Source: Thioalkalivibrio halophilus (GTDB lineage Bacteria; Pseudomonadota; Gammaproteobacteria; Ectothiorhodospirales; Ectothiorhodospiraceae). From it: a DNA stretch of 64,000 bases. The notes beneath the pieces were generated by a model that had not been told where the DNA came from, did no database searches, and worked only from the letters and a program-made list of their open reading frames with translations. The position numbers and the translations under genes are program-made. Of this stretch, positions 7,932 to 16,143 are shown piece after piece. The stretch covers positions 62,001 through 126,000 of the forward strand of contig NZ_MUZR01000008.1 in NCBI RefSeq assembly GCF_001995255.1. The letters run 5' to 3'. Numbering within the stretch: position 1 is the stretch's first letter; each line of letters begins with the position of its first letter.

Positions 7932-9266
7932 TCAGCTCGAGGCGCGCGCTCGGGTGAGCCGGCGCACGATCAGCGTCAGCAGGACGGCCACGCCGATCGC
8001 CCCGATCGCGAACGCGGGGCTGGAGAGCAGGTCCGGGCGCAGCAGCAGTAACAGGCCCAGCGCCAGCATCATCATCCCGGACAGCAGTTTGAGCAGGCGC
8101 CCCTCGTGTTCCTGCAGCTTGCGGTTGCCCAGGGTGAAGGCGAACAGTGCGACGATCGCCAGCATCGGCAGCACGTAGATCAGGTTGTACGCGAGCAGAT
8201 AGCCGTAATAGCCCACGGCCCCGGGGTCGTGGGTGGTCAGGATCCGGGTGTAGATCATCGGGAAGCCCAGGGTGCACAGGATCTCGTAGAGGTTGACCAC
8301 CACCGCCAGGACCACGGTGGCGCCCAGCACCCAGGGCAGACTGTCGGCCTGGGTCAGCTCGCGCATGCGGCGGAACAGTCCGGGCCGGGCCGAGTCCGGG
8401 ATGCTCAGCGATACTCCGCGCTTGAACAGGAAGTAGTCCTTGATGTTGATCAGCGCCATCGCCAGCGCCACGGCCCCGGCGATGCGCGTGATCAGAGGCA
8501 TCTCGCCGAGCACCAGAAAGGCGTTCAGCCAGGCGGTCATGAAGGTGAAGTAGATGACCCCCGAGATGGTTACGAAGACCCCGCCGATCAGCAGGATGCG
8601 GCCCCGACTGCGGCTGTGCACTACCACGCTCAGCAGGAACAGCAGGACGAAGAAGGCGCAGGGATTGAACGCGTCGAAGCCCGCGAGGATCAGCGTCAGC
8701 GCCGGCAGGGACAGCCGGTCGGGGTGCAGCTCGCCGAACAGGGGCAGGCGCAGCGGTTCGGCCTCGGTCCACAGCGCGCGTTCCAGCTCGGGTGGTTCGC
8801 CGGCCTGAACCCGCCGGTGACAGGTCTCCAGCAGTTCGCGCAGCCGGGCCTCCTGGCGTCCGCGCGTGTCGAACCCCTCGAGCATCGCGCCGCAGAACAG
8901 GAAACCGGGCACCGCCCGGGCCTGTTCGCCGCGTTCGGCGGCCATCTGGCGGTAGAGCGAGCCCAGTTGCGGGTGTGCGGTCAGGTCGTAGCTGCGCACG
9001 TCCAGCCAGGGGTAGTCCTGCGCCAGCTGATGGACCACGGGCAGTGCGTCGAGGCAGCGGGGGCACTCGCGGGTCCAGAAGAAATGCAGGGTGATGGCAG
9101 GGGAGGCCCCGTCGGCGTCGTCGGGTTCGCCACCCGGGGTCTGGGCCTGGGCGGTGCCGCCGGCGAGCGACAGCAGCAGGAAGCCCATCAATATCCAGGC
9201 CAGTAACGCGTACCTCCGTGCCGGATGTCCGTGACTCTTCGCGGGTGGATCGTGCCTTCCCGGCAT
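7932..9266 (-). CDS. Membrane thiol-disulfide protein: thioredoxin-like domain fused to a CcdA/DsbD-like transmembrane domain
   Basis: 444 aa. A signal or anchor helix (about 18-40) is followed by a periplasmic thioredoxin/glutaredoxin-like domain with CPRC (Cys68, Cys71; HFFWTRECPRCLDALP). A polytopic domain starts near 185 and has two embedded cysteines, in FDAFNPCAFFVLLF (Cys203) and NLYEILCTLGFP (Cys331). That arrangement matches the CcdA/DsbD electron-conducting core, which passes reducing power from cytoplasmic thioredoxin to the periplasm. I infer a one-protein electron relay across the membrane. The partner it reduces is unknown, and no cytochrome c maturation genes are nearby. The ATG is preceded by GGGGAG. 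Confidence 0.82.
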   Translation of the reverse strand: MPGRHDPPAKSHGHPARRYALLAWILMGFLLLSLAGGTAQAQTPGGEPDDADGASPAITLHFFWTRECPRCLDALPVVHQLAQDYPWLDVRSYDLTAHPQLGSLYRQMAAERGEQARAVPGFLFCGAMLEGFDTRGRQEARLRELLETCHRRVQAGEPPELERALWTEAEPLRLPLFGELHPDRLSLPALTLILAGFDAFNPCAFFVLLFLLSVVVHSRSRGRILLIGGVFVTISGVIYFTFMTAWLNAFLVLGEMPLITRIAGAVALAMALINIKDYFLFKRGVSLSIPDSARPGLFRRMRELTQADSLPWVLGATVVLAVVVNLYEILCTLGFPMIYTRILTTHDPGAVGYYGYLLAYNLIYVLPMLAIVALFAFTLGNRKLQEHEGRLLKLLSGMMMLALGLLLLLRPDLLSSPAFAIGAIGVAVLLTLIVRRLTRARASS

Positions 9267-9309
9267 GGGGCTCCCCGTACTGTTCCCTGTCGCCGAGTAT
9301 AACCGGCTT

Positions 9310-10182
9310 TCAGCGTGCCTCGTCGTCGCGCCAGCTGGCCAGCGCGTGCAGAGCCAGGGTTACCAGAACGGCCGTCCCCGCGACGAGCGTCATCAGCGGC
9401 GGCGCCTCGGCCAGGAACAGCCAGACCCACAGGGTACCGAACACCGCTTCCAGGACCAGGAACAGGGCGACTTCCCCGGCCGGGAGGTGGCGGGTGGCCA
9501 GGGCGATCATCACCAGCGCCAGTGGCAGCTGCACCGCGCCCATCAGCAGCAGTGTGGCCAGGCTGGTGGCCGACACCGCCAGCGGCGCGGCGAAGAAGAG
9601 CGCAATCACCGCGCCCAGCAGGCCGCCGGTGGCGATCACCGCGAGCCGGTCGATCTGCGGCGAACGGCGCAGCAGGGTCAGCTTGAGGCCGACCACCATG
9701 GCCGCGCCCAGCGCGAACAGGTCCCCCAGCCAGCCGCCGGTTTCCAGCGAGCCGGCGAACACGCCGACGATGCCGGCCAGGCTGAGCAGGATCGCGACCC
9801 AGGTCCGCAGCGGGATCCATTCGTGCAGGATCAGGCCCGAAAACAGGGCCGCGAACAGCGGCGAGGCGGCGAGGATGACCACGGCGTTCGCGACGGTAGT
9901 ATGCAAAACCGCGAGGACGAACAGATAGTTGGTGGCAGCGAATCCGGTCGCGGTCCACCATGCGTCCATGCCGCCGCGCTGCATGCAGGCCCAGGTCCAG
10001 CGCCCGTTCATCAGTCGCAGCACGACGGTGAGGGTGATCGCCATGAACAGGCCGCGCCAGAACAGGATGTCCGGCGCGCTGGCATCGGCGAGGCGTACCA
10101 GCAGGCCGTCGAAGCTGATCGCCATGACTCCGATGAACGCGAACAGGGCACCGGTGGCGTGCGGACTGAGGTTGCGAATCAA
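9310..10182 (-). CDS. EamA/DMT-superfamily permease
   Basis: A 290-aa inner-membrane transporter with ten predicted helices in two homologous EamA halves. Characteristic pieces are ISFDGLLVRL, FWRGLFMAI, LHTTVANAVVILAASPLFAALFSGLIL in the first half and ATRHLPAGEVALFLVLEAVFGTLWVWL in the second. The substrate cannot be inferred; relatives export metabolites or amino acids. The start is TTG at 10182 with AAGGAG six bases upstream. It is divergent from the dehydrogenase gene beginning at 10236. Confidence 0.86.
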   Translation of the reverse strand: MIRNLSPHATGALFAFIGVMAISFDGLLVRLADASAPDILFWRGLFMAITLTVVLRLMNGRWTWACMQRGGMDAWWTATGFAATNYLFVLAVLHTTVANAVVILAASPLFAALFSGLILHEWIPLRTWVAILLSLAGIVGVFAGSLETGGWLGDLFALGAAMVVGLKLTLLRRSPQIDRLAVIATGGLLGAVIALFFAAPLAVSATSLATLLLMGAVQLPLALVMIALATRHLPAGEVALFLVLEAVFGTLWVWLFLAEAPPLMTLVAGTAVLVTLALHALASWRDDEAR

Positions 10183-10235
10183 TGCGGGCTCCTTTTCTGC
10201 TACGTTGGCCGGATTTCCAGTCCGAGGAGTTTTCC

Positions 10236-11147
10236 ATGTCGTCAGCGACGATCCCCGCCGCGTTGCAGCCGGTCGGCTGCGTGGGCCTGGGCATCATGGG
10301 CGCGCCCATGACCCGCAACCTGCTTGCTGCGGGGGCCGAGGTGCATGTCTGGGCCCGACGTCCGGAACAGGCGCGGGCCTTCGAACCGGAGGGTGCCCGG
10401 GTGCACGGGGATCTGGCCGGGCTGCTCGCGCAGGTCCGTGTCCTGGTGCTCAACGTTTCGGATACGCCCGACGTCGCGGCCCTGATGGAGGGGCCCGGCG
10501 GGGTGCTCGAACACGGTCGTCCGGGCCTGATCATCATCGACCACAGCACCATCGAGCCGGTACGTTCCCGCGAGCTCGCACGCGCCGCGGCGGAGCGTGA
10601 CATGGTGTTTATCGACGCCCCGGTTTCGGGGGGCGAGCCCGGTGCCCGCGCCGGTACCCTGAGCCTGATGATCGGCGGGCCCGCGGACGCGGTCGAGCAG
10701 ATCCGGCCCCTGCTGGAGGCCGTGGGCTCCACGCTCACCCATGTCGGTGACAGCGGTGCCGGGCAGATCGCCAAGGCCTGCAACCAGCTGGTGGTCGGCG
10801 AAACCCTGGCGGCGATCGGCGAGGCCTTTGCGCTGGCCGAGGGGCAGGGCGTGGATCCCGCACGCATCCGCGAGGCGCTGCTGGGCGGTTTTGCCGGATC
10901 GCGGATCCTCGAGGTGCACGGCCAGCGGCTGCTGGACGGCGACTTCGAGCCCGGGTTCCAGCTGGGACTCTACCAGAAGGACGCCGGGATCGTGGCCGAG
11001 CTGGCCCGGCGCACGGGTCTGGAACTGGACGGGGTCCGGCGGATCGGCGCTGCCGTGGACGCCGCCTGCGCGGACGGGCGCGGTGACGCCGACGTGTCCC
11101 TGCTGGCACGCTACTGTGCCGGATCGTCGGGCGGGCGTGCCGAATAA
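10236..11147 (+). CDS. NAD(P)-dependent beta-hydroxyacid dehydrogenase (3-hydroxyisobutyrate / tartronate-semialdehyde reductase family)
   Basis: A 303-aa soluble oxidoreductase. The N-terminal Rossmann domain has GCVGLGIMGAPMTRNLL; the substrate motif is DAPVSGGEPGARAGTLSLMIGG. The catalytic Lys lies in GQIAKACNQLVVGETLAAIGEAF. The C-terminal helical domain is typical of 3-hydroxyisobutyrate and 2-hydroxy-3-oxopropionate reductases. Which of these substrates it uses cannot be told from sequence. The ATG at 10236 is preceded by GAGGAG. Its stop is five bases from that of the converging mltF. Confidence 0.86.
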   Translation: MSSATIPAALQPVGCVGLGIMGAPMTRNLLAAGAEVHVWARRPEQARAFEPEGARVHGDLAGLLAQVRVLVLNVSDTPDVAALMEGPGGVLEHGRPGLIIIDHSTIEPVRSRELARAAAERDMVFIDAPVSGGEPGARAGTLSLMIGGPADAVEQIRPLLEAVGSTLTHVGDSGAGQIAKACNQLVVGETLAAIGEAFALAEGQGVDPARIREALLGGFAGSRILEVHGQRLLDGDFEPGFQLGLYQKDAGIVAELARRTGLELDGVRRIGAAVDAACADGRGDADVSLLARYCAGSSGGRAE

Positions 11148-11152
11148 CCCGG

Positions 11153-12634
11153 CTACAGTGCCAGGGGGGTGTTGCGGTAACCGGGGGCGGGGGGCTGCGC
11201 GCGATCGCCGGGTTCGGGGAAGCGCTGCATCAGCTTGTCGTAGTAACTGCGGATATTGCGGGTGTAGCTGACCGGCTCCCAGCCGCGGGCGTAGCCGTGC
11301 CGGGTCTGTTCGTACCAGCGGGATTCGGCCAGTCGCGGCAGCCATTCCTTCACGTCGACCCAGCGGTCCGGATCGTCGCCGTTGTTGGCGGCCAGCGCAC
11401 GTGCGTCGTTCACATGCCCCAGGCCCACGTTGTAGGCGGCCAGGGTCATCCAGGTGCGGTCCGGTTCGGGGATGCTTTCGGGGAGGCGTTCGCGCATCTG
11501 CAGCAGGTAGCGCGTGCCCCCGTCCACCGAGGCCTGTGGATCGGTGCGGTCGGGGATCCCCAGATCCTGCGCGGTGGCCCGGGTCAGCATCATCAGGCCC
11601 CGCACCCCCGTGGGCGAGACCGCGTCGGGGTTCCAGTGCGATTCCTGATAGGCCACGGCGGCAATGAAGCGCCAGTCGAGGCCGTATTCCTCGCCGGCGG
11701 CCTCGAACAGATCGCGAAAGCGTTCCAGACGGTCATGGACGCGTCGTTCGAAGGTCAGGGTATCGACCAGGTCGTGGGTTTCCAGGTGACCCAGATACTG
11801 ATCGATGAGCCGCTCCAGCGCGCCGTGCCCCCGCAGTTCATCCAGGAGTGCCCGTGCCTCGCGCTCCAGGCTGGTGTCGCCACGGTCGGGCAACAGCCAG
11901 ACTACCGGGGTGTTTCCGGACAGTTCGTACCCGGCGCGCAGTTCGGGATGCAGCCGCTGCAGGCGCCGGTATTCCAGCGATGTCATCAGGGCAAAATCGA
12001 TCTCGCCGCGCTCCAGGGCGTCGCGCATGAGCTGCGGCCCGGGCAGGGGCAGGATCTCGTGCGGGTCCGTGGTGGCGACGTCATCCTGGCCATCCTCCCG
12101 GTGCGGGCGATGCAGCATGGGCGGCAGCGATGCCCCCGCGGGGACGCCGATCCGGCTGCCTGCGGGGATGTCCATGGGCGACAGCAGGGGGCCGCCGTTC
12201 GCGGAACCCCGCCAGTAGGCCAGGATACGCTGAACCTCGAGAATCTCGGGGCCCCGTCGTAGTCCGGAATCGTCGCCCGGCGGTACCAGAAGACCGGCTC
12301 CAAGATCGACGCGACCGGCCCGCAGCAGGGCGTGGACATCCGCGGGGCGTTCCACGCGCCGGACCTCCAGGGAAACGCCCAGACGTTCGGCGAGGCGGTC
12401 GAGGAGCTCCAGTTCCAGTTGTTCGCGCCCGCCGTAGTCCGCCAGGTCGGAGCGGCCCAGGGCGTGTTCCACGAAGGCCACCCGCAGTTCCTCGCGGAAC
12501 TGGATTTGCTCGGTGACCGGCGCGGGCTGCAGCCACACCCGCAGGGCGAGCGCGACCAGCACCACGATGAACACGCCCAGTTCGATCTGGTGGCGCGTGG
12601 AGAGTGCGGGGCGGAGGCGGTGGGTCGGGCGCAT
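11153..12634 (-). CDS. mltF: Membrane-bound lytic murein transglycosylase F
   Basis: MltF cleaves peptidoglycan glycan strands to 1,6-anhydromuropeptides. The protein is 493 aa: an N-terminal membrane segment (about 16-35), a periplasmic solute-binding-like module (about 45-270), then an SLT domain from about 290 to 460. The catalytic Glu is in AAVAYQESHWNPDAVSPTGVRGLMML. The C-terminal lytic domain ends with YTRNIRSYYDKL. The length and two-module order match E. coli MltF; the N-terminal anchor appears to be a signal-anchor helix rather than a lipobox. The ATG at 12634 is unambiguous. Confidence 0.93.
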   Translation of the reverse strand: MRPTHRLRPALSTRHQIELGVFIVVLVALALRVWLQPAPVTEQIQFREELRVAFVEHALGRSDLADYGGREQLELELLDRLAERLGVSLEVRRVERPADVHALLRAGRVDLGAGLLVPPGDDSGLRRGPEILEVQRILAYWRGSANGGPLLSPMDIPAGSRIGVPAGASLPPMLHRPHREDGQDDVATTDPHEILPLPGPQLMRDALERGEIDFALMTSLEYRRLQRLHPELRAGYELSGNTPVVWLLPDRGDTSLEREARALLDELRGHGALERLIDQYLGHLETHDLVDTLTFERRVHDRLERFRDLFEAAGEEYGLDWRFIAAVAYQESHWNPDAVSPTGVRGLMMLTRATAQDLGIPDRTDPQASVDGGTRYLLQMRERLPESIPEPDRTWMTLAAYNVGLGHVNDARALAANNGDDPDRWVDVKEWLPRLAESRWYEQTRHGYARGWEPVSYTRNIRSYYDKLMQRFPEPGDRAQPPAPGYRNTPLAL

Positions 12635-12697
12635 GGGCCGAAGGGTAGCGCATCGTGCCGCTCCGGATCCGTGATCCGGATCAGCGGCCGGTTCGGG

Positions 12698-13558
12698 TCA
12701 GCGCCAGTGGAGTACGAGACCCTGCTGGCGCAGGATCTGCAGGGCGGGGTCCACGCAGTCGTCGATGAACGCGGCCCGCTGCGGGTTGTTCCGCGCGATC
12801 CGGCGGTAATCGGGGCCTTCGGGCAGTCCCGCAAGGTGGTAGATGTCCGGCGTGGGGTAATAGAAGGCGTGCACGAACTGGCGGAACACCCGGCGCATCA
12901 GGGGGCGGTACAGCATCTTCTGCCAGTTCGGCAGGGTTTCCATGTGCTGTTCCAGCGTATCCCGGGCGTGGGCCATGTGCCGGGCCTCGTCGATCATGTG
13001 CGTGGTGACCACGTCATGCACGGCGGGGCTGATGTCCTCGCGGTGGCGGCGGATCAGCCGGTTCATGCGGTCGGGGACCTCCTCGCCGATCATCACCGCG
13101 ATCCAGAACACCGCCGATTCGAACGGGGCGAAGCGTCCGACCAGCGTGGCCATGCGCGGCTTGGGGAACCGCCGGATCGGCAGTTCCAGACCGCTGCGCC
13201 GCATGAACTCGATGAACATCAGGCTGTGACCGGCTTCTTCGCGCAGTTCGTGCAGACGGTAATTGAGCCGGTCGAGGCGGTCGGCGGAGTGCATCGAGAT
13301 GCGCGCGATGCGCTCCATGAACAGCCCCTCCAGCCACAGGGCCCCGCTGATGAAGTAGATGAATTCGTATTGCGACAGGCGCCGTTTGAGCGCCTCGGGC
13401 AGTTGCTCGTATTCGGGTGTCCCGTAGAGCGAGATGGCCTGTTCCGGGATCCAGAAATCGTCCAGGGATAACGTCTCCCATTCCACTCGCAGGAGCGGAT
13501 CCTCGTAGGGCGCGCTGTTGCGGCTCAGATGGTCGAGCAGCTCCTGCGACGAATTCAT
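12698..13558 (-). CDS. AurF-like diiron oxygenase family protein
   Basis: A 286-aa all-helical protein with a ferritin-like diiron site. Two ExxH motifs are visible, LREEAGHSLMF and HMIDEARHMAHA, with further candidate Glu ligands in LWLEGLFMERI and MIGEEVPDRM. This pattern matches the AurF family (p-aminobenzoate N-oxygenase and relatives), members of which oxidise amines, fatty acids or other small molecules. The substrate here is unknown; the neighbours (MltF, YceF) give no pathway clue. The ATG at 13558 was chosen over a TTG six codons upstream; neither has a good ribosome-binding site. Confidence 0.8.
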   Translation of the reverse strand: MNSSQELLDHLSRNSAPYEDPLLRVEWETLSLDDFWIPEQAISLYGTPEYEQLPEALKRRLSQYEFIYFISGALWLEGLFMERIARISMHSADRLDRLNYRLHELREEAGHSLMFIEFMRRSGLELPIRRFPKPRMATLVGRFAPFESAVFWIAVMIGEEVPDRMNRLIRRHREDISPAVHDVVTTHMIDEARHMAHARDTLEQHMETLPNWQKMLYRPLMRRVFRQFVHAFYYPTPDIYHLAGLPEGPDYRRIARNNPQRAAFIDDCVDPALQILRQQGLVLHWR

Positions 13559-13636
13559 CAGGGGATCACCGGGCAATGGCTGCAGTCAGTCGCGCGAATC
13601 ATACTCGCAAACCGCTGCGGGACCAATGTCCCGGAT

Positions 13637-14236
13637 TCAGGTACGCGGGGGAACGCTCACGCCCGCCGCGCGCAGCAGGGCGGCCAGGCGGATCAGGGGC
13701 AGGCCGACCAGTGCGGTGGGGTCCTCGGTGTCCATGCGCTCGAACAGGCTGATGCCCAGGCCTTCCGAACGGAAACTGCCGGCGCAGTCCAGCGGCTGGT
13801 CCTGGCGTACGTACGCGGCGATCTCGGCGGCGTCCAGATCGCGGAAGGTCACCCGGCAGGGGATCTCTTCCACTTGTGCCTCGCCGGTTGCGGTGTCCAG
13901 CAGGCAAAGCCCGGTGTGGAAGGTGACCGTGCCCCCCGACAGCATCGCCAGTTGCTCGCGCGCGCTTGTTTCGTCTCCGGGTTTGCCCAGGATGCGCCCG
14001 GCATGGGCGGCGTTCTGGTCGGAACCGATGATCAGGGCGTCGCCGTGGCGCCCGCTGACCGCGCGTGCCTTGGCTTCGGCCAGGCGGCGGACCAGATCCG
14101 CCGGTGCTTCGCCAGGGTACGGCCCTTCGTCAACGGTGGGGGCATCGGTGCCGAACGGCAGCGCCAGACGCTGCAGCAGCTGTGCGCGATAGGGCGAGGT
14201 CGAGGCGAGGATGACGCTGCGTTCCGGCGATGGCAT
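13637..14236 (-). CDS. yceF: Maf-family nucleotide pyrophosphatase, YceF type
   Basis: A 199-aa Maf-fold house-cleaning enzyme. The N-terminus is ILASTSPYRAQLLQRL, followed by DEGPYPGEAP and the YceF-type catalytic motif IIGSDQNAA. These residues mark the subgroup that hydrolyses m7GTP rather than dTTP/UTP. It is encoded three bases after pycB on the same strand, so it probably shares that transcript. In E. coli yceF sits beside yceD-rpmF-plsX-fabH; here it is close to that cluster but on the opposite strand, separated by pycAB. Confidence 0.91.
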   Translation of the reverse strand: MPSPERSVILASTSPYRAQLLQRLALPFGTDAPTVDEGPYPGEAPADLVRRLAEAKARAVSGRHGDALIIGSDQNAAHAGRILGKPGDETSAREQLAMLSGGTVTFHTGLCLLDTATGEAQVEEIPCRVTFRDLDAAEIAAYVRQDQPLDCAGSFRSEGLGISLFERMDTEDPTALVGLPLIRLAALLRAAGVSVPPRT

Positions 14237-14239
14237 GGC

Positions 14240-16093
14240 TCAGTCTCCCGTGGCGACGGCGGTTTCGACCGTCACCAGCACGCACCCGGCGGTCACCGCG
14301 GCGCCGCGTTCCACATGTACTGCGGTCACGGTGCCTCCGGCGGGGGCGACGAGTTCGGATTCCATCTTCATCGCCTCGACCACCACCACCGCCTGCCCGG
14401 CCTCCACCGGATCTCCCGGGGCCACCAGGATGTCCACCACGGTTCCGGGCATGGTGGTGGTGACATCGCCCGGACCGGCGCTCGGGCCCGGCTTGCTTTT
14501 TGCGACCGGCGACGACGCCGGCGGCGCCGTCGCGCTGCTGCCCCACGGGGCCAGCTCGATGCTGTCGTGGGTGACCAGGCCGATCTCTTCGGGAACGCCG
14601 TCCACGCTCAGAAACAGGTTCCGGGTCCCATCGTCGCGCGGCCCGCTGCCGCGGATTTCCACCTCGTGCGCTTCGCCGTCGAGCTGCACCGTGAAACGCC
14701 GCGGGGCGGGGCAGCCGGGACGGTCATCGCCGGGCAGGTCCAGGGGTTCCGGGGCGAGGGTCCCGGCGCGTCGGTCCTCGAGGAAGCGCCGTCCGATCTC
14801 GGGGAACAGCGCGCAGGTCAGGACGTCCTCGGGGGATTCGGCGAGGTCGCCGGCGTCGGCGGTCAGCCGTTCCATTTCCGGCTCCAGCCGGTCGGCGGGG
14901 CGTTCTTCCAGGACCGGCCCGTCGGCGATGGCCTGACGACGGACGGTTTCGTTCACCGGCCCCGGGGCCCGGCCGTAGTGGCCGCCGAGATAGCGTTTCA
15001 CCTCGTTGGTGATGCGGGCGTAGCGTTCTCCGCTCAGCACGTTCAGCACGGCCTGGGTGCCCACGATCTGCGAAGTCGGGGTGACCAGCGGCGGGTATCC
15101 TAGGTCCTCGCGGACCCGCGGCACTTCCTCCAGCACCGCGTCGAAATGGTCCAGGGCACCCTGTTCGCGCAGCTGGCTGGCGAGATTGGAGACCATGCCG
15201 CCGGGCACCTGGTTGACCTGAACCCGGGTGTCCACCCCGGTGAAGCGGCTCTCGAAGCGGCGGTATTTCGGCCGCACGTCGTGGAAATGGCGGGCGACGG
15301 TCTGCAGGGCCTCCAGATCCAGGCCGGTGTCGTGTTCGGTGCCGGCCAGCGCGGCCACCATGCTTTCCGTGGGCGGATGGCTGGTGCCGCCCGCAAACGG
15401 TGTCAGTGCGGTTTCGATGTGCCGGCAGCCGGCACGGATCGCCTCCCAGTGGCACAGCTCGGACAGGCCCGAGGTCGCGTGGGCATGCAGATGCACGGGT
15501 ACGTCCAGGGCGTCGACCAGTTCGGTGACCAGTTCGCGCGTGGCCGAAGGTGTCAGCAGGCCGGCCATGTCCTTGATCGCGATGCTCTGCGCCCCCATGG
15601 CCGTGAGTTCGCGCGCCAGCGCCACGAACTGGGCGCTGTCATGCACCGGTCCGGTGGTGTAGCAGAGCGTACCCTGGGCGTGCGCCCCGGTCTCGCGGGT
15701 CGCCTCGATCGCCACCCTCAGGTTTCGCGCATCGTTCATCGCGTCGAAGATGCGGATGATGTCGATCCCGCCGGCCACCGCGCGCTCCACGAAGGCGCGC
15801 ACCACGTCGTCGGCGTAATGGCGATAGCCCAGCAGGTTCTGGCCACGCAGAAGCATTTGTAGCGGGGTGCGGGGCAGGGCCGCCTTCAGGCGATGCAGAC
15901 GCTCCCACGGATCCTCGCCCAGGTAGCGCAGGCAGGCATCGAAGGTGGCACCGCCCCAGACCTCGAGGGAATGAAAGCCGATGGCATCCAGCTGCGCACA
16001 GGCCGGCAGCATGTCCTCGGTCCTCAGGCGGGTCGCGATCAGGCACTGGTGCCCGTCGCGGAGGGTCACGTCGGTCAGGCGAACGCGGTCCAT
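14240..16093 (-). CDS. pycB: Pyruvate carboxylase subunit B / oxaloacetate decarboxylase alpha-like (biotinylated)
   Basis: The carboxyltransferase and biotin-carrier subunit of a two-subunit pyruvate carboxylase (617 aa), which makes oxaloacetate from pyruvate. The TIM-barrel carboxyltransferase starts DVTLRDGHQCLIATRL. Metal and substrate motifs include GGATFDACLRYL, KDMAGLLTP and VHLHAHATSG. The C-terminal biotinyl domain has EAMKMES with the acceptor Lys, followed by the usual swinging-domain sequence. It lies 50 bp downstream of pycA, which is the Pseudomonas-type order. The absence of sodium-pump beta and gamma subunits favours carboxylase over decarboxylase. The ATG at 16093 has a GGA six bases upstream. 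Its partner pycA is frameshifted. Confidence 0.9.
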   Translation of the reverse strand: MDRVRLTDVTLRDGHQCLIATRLRTEDMLPACAQLDAIGFHSLEVWGGATFDACLRYLGEDPWERLHRLKAALPRTPLQMLLRGQNLLGYRHYADDVVRAFVERAVAGGIDIIRIFDAMNDARNLRVAIEATRETGAHAQGTLCYTTGPVHDSAQFVALARELTAMGAQSIAIKDMAGLLTPSATRELVTELVDALDVPVHLHAHATSGLSELCHWEAIRAGCRHIETALTPFAGGTSHPPTESMVAALAGTEHDTGLDLEALQTVARHFHDVRPKYRRFESRFTGVDTRVQVNQVPGGMVSNLASQLREQGALDHFDAVLEEVPRVREDLGYPPLVTPTSQIVGTQAVLNVLSGERYARITNEVKRYLGGHYGRAPGPVNETVRRQAIADGPVLEERPADRLEPEMERLTADAGDLAESPEDVLTCALFPEIGRRFLEDRRAGTLAPEPLDLPGDDRPGCPAPRRFTVQLDGEAHEVEIRGSGPRDDGTRNLFLSVDGVPEEIGLVTHDSIELAPWGSSATAPPASSPVAKSKPGPSAGPGDVTTTMPGTVVDILVAPGDPVEAGQAVVVVEAMKMESELVAPAGGTVTAVHVERGAAVTAGCVLVTVETAVATGD

Positions 16094-16143
16094 GGGCGAT
16101 CCATTGGCTGGGAACAAGTGAACGGTCCGGACATGTGAGCCTG

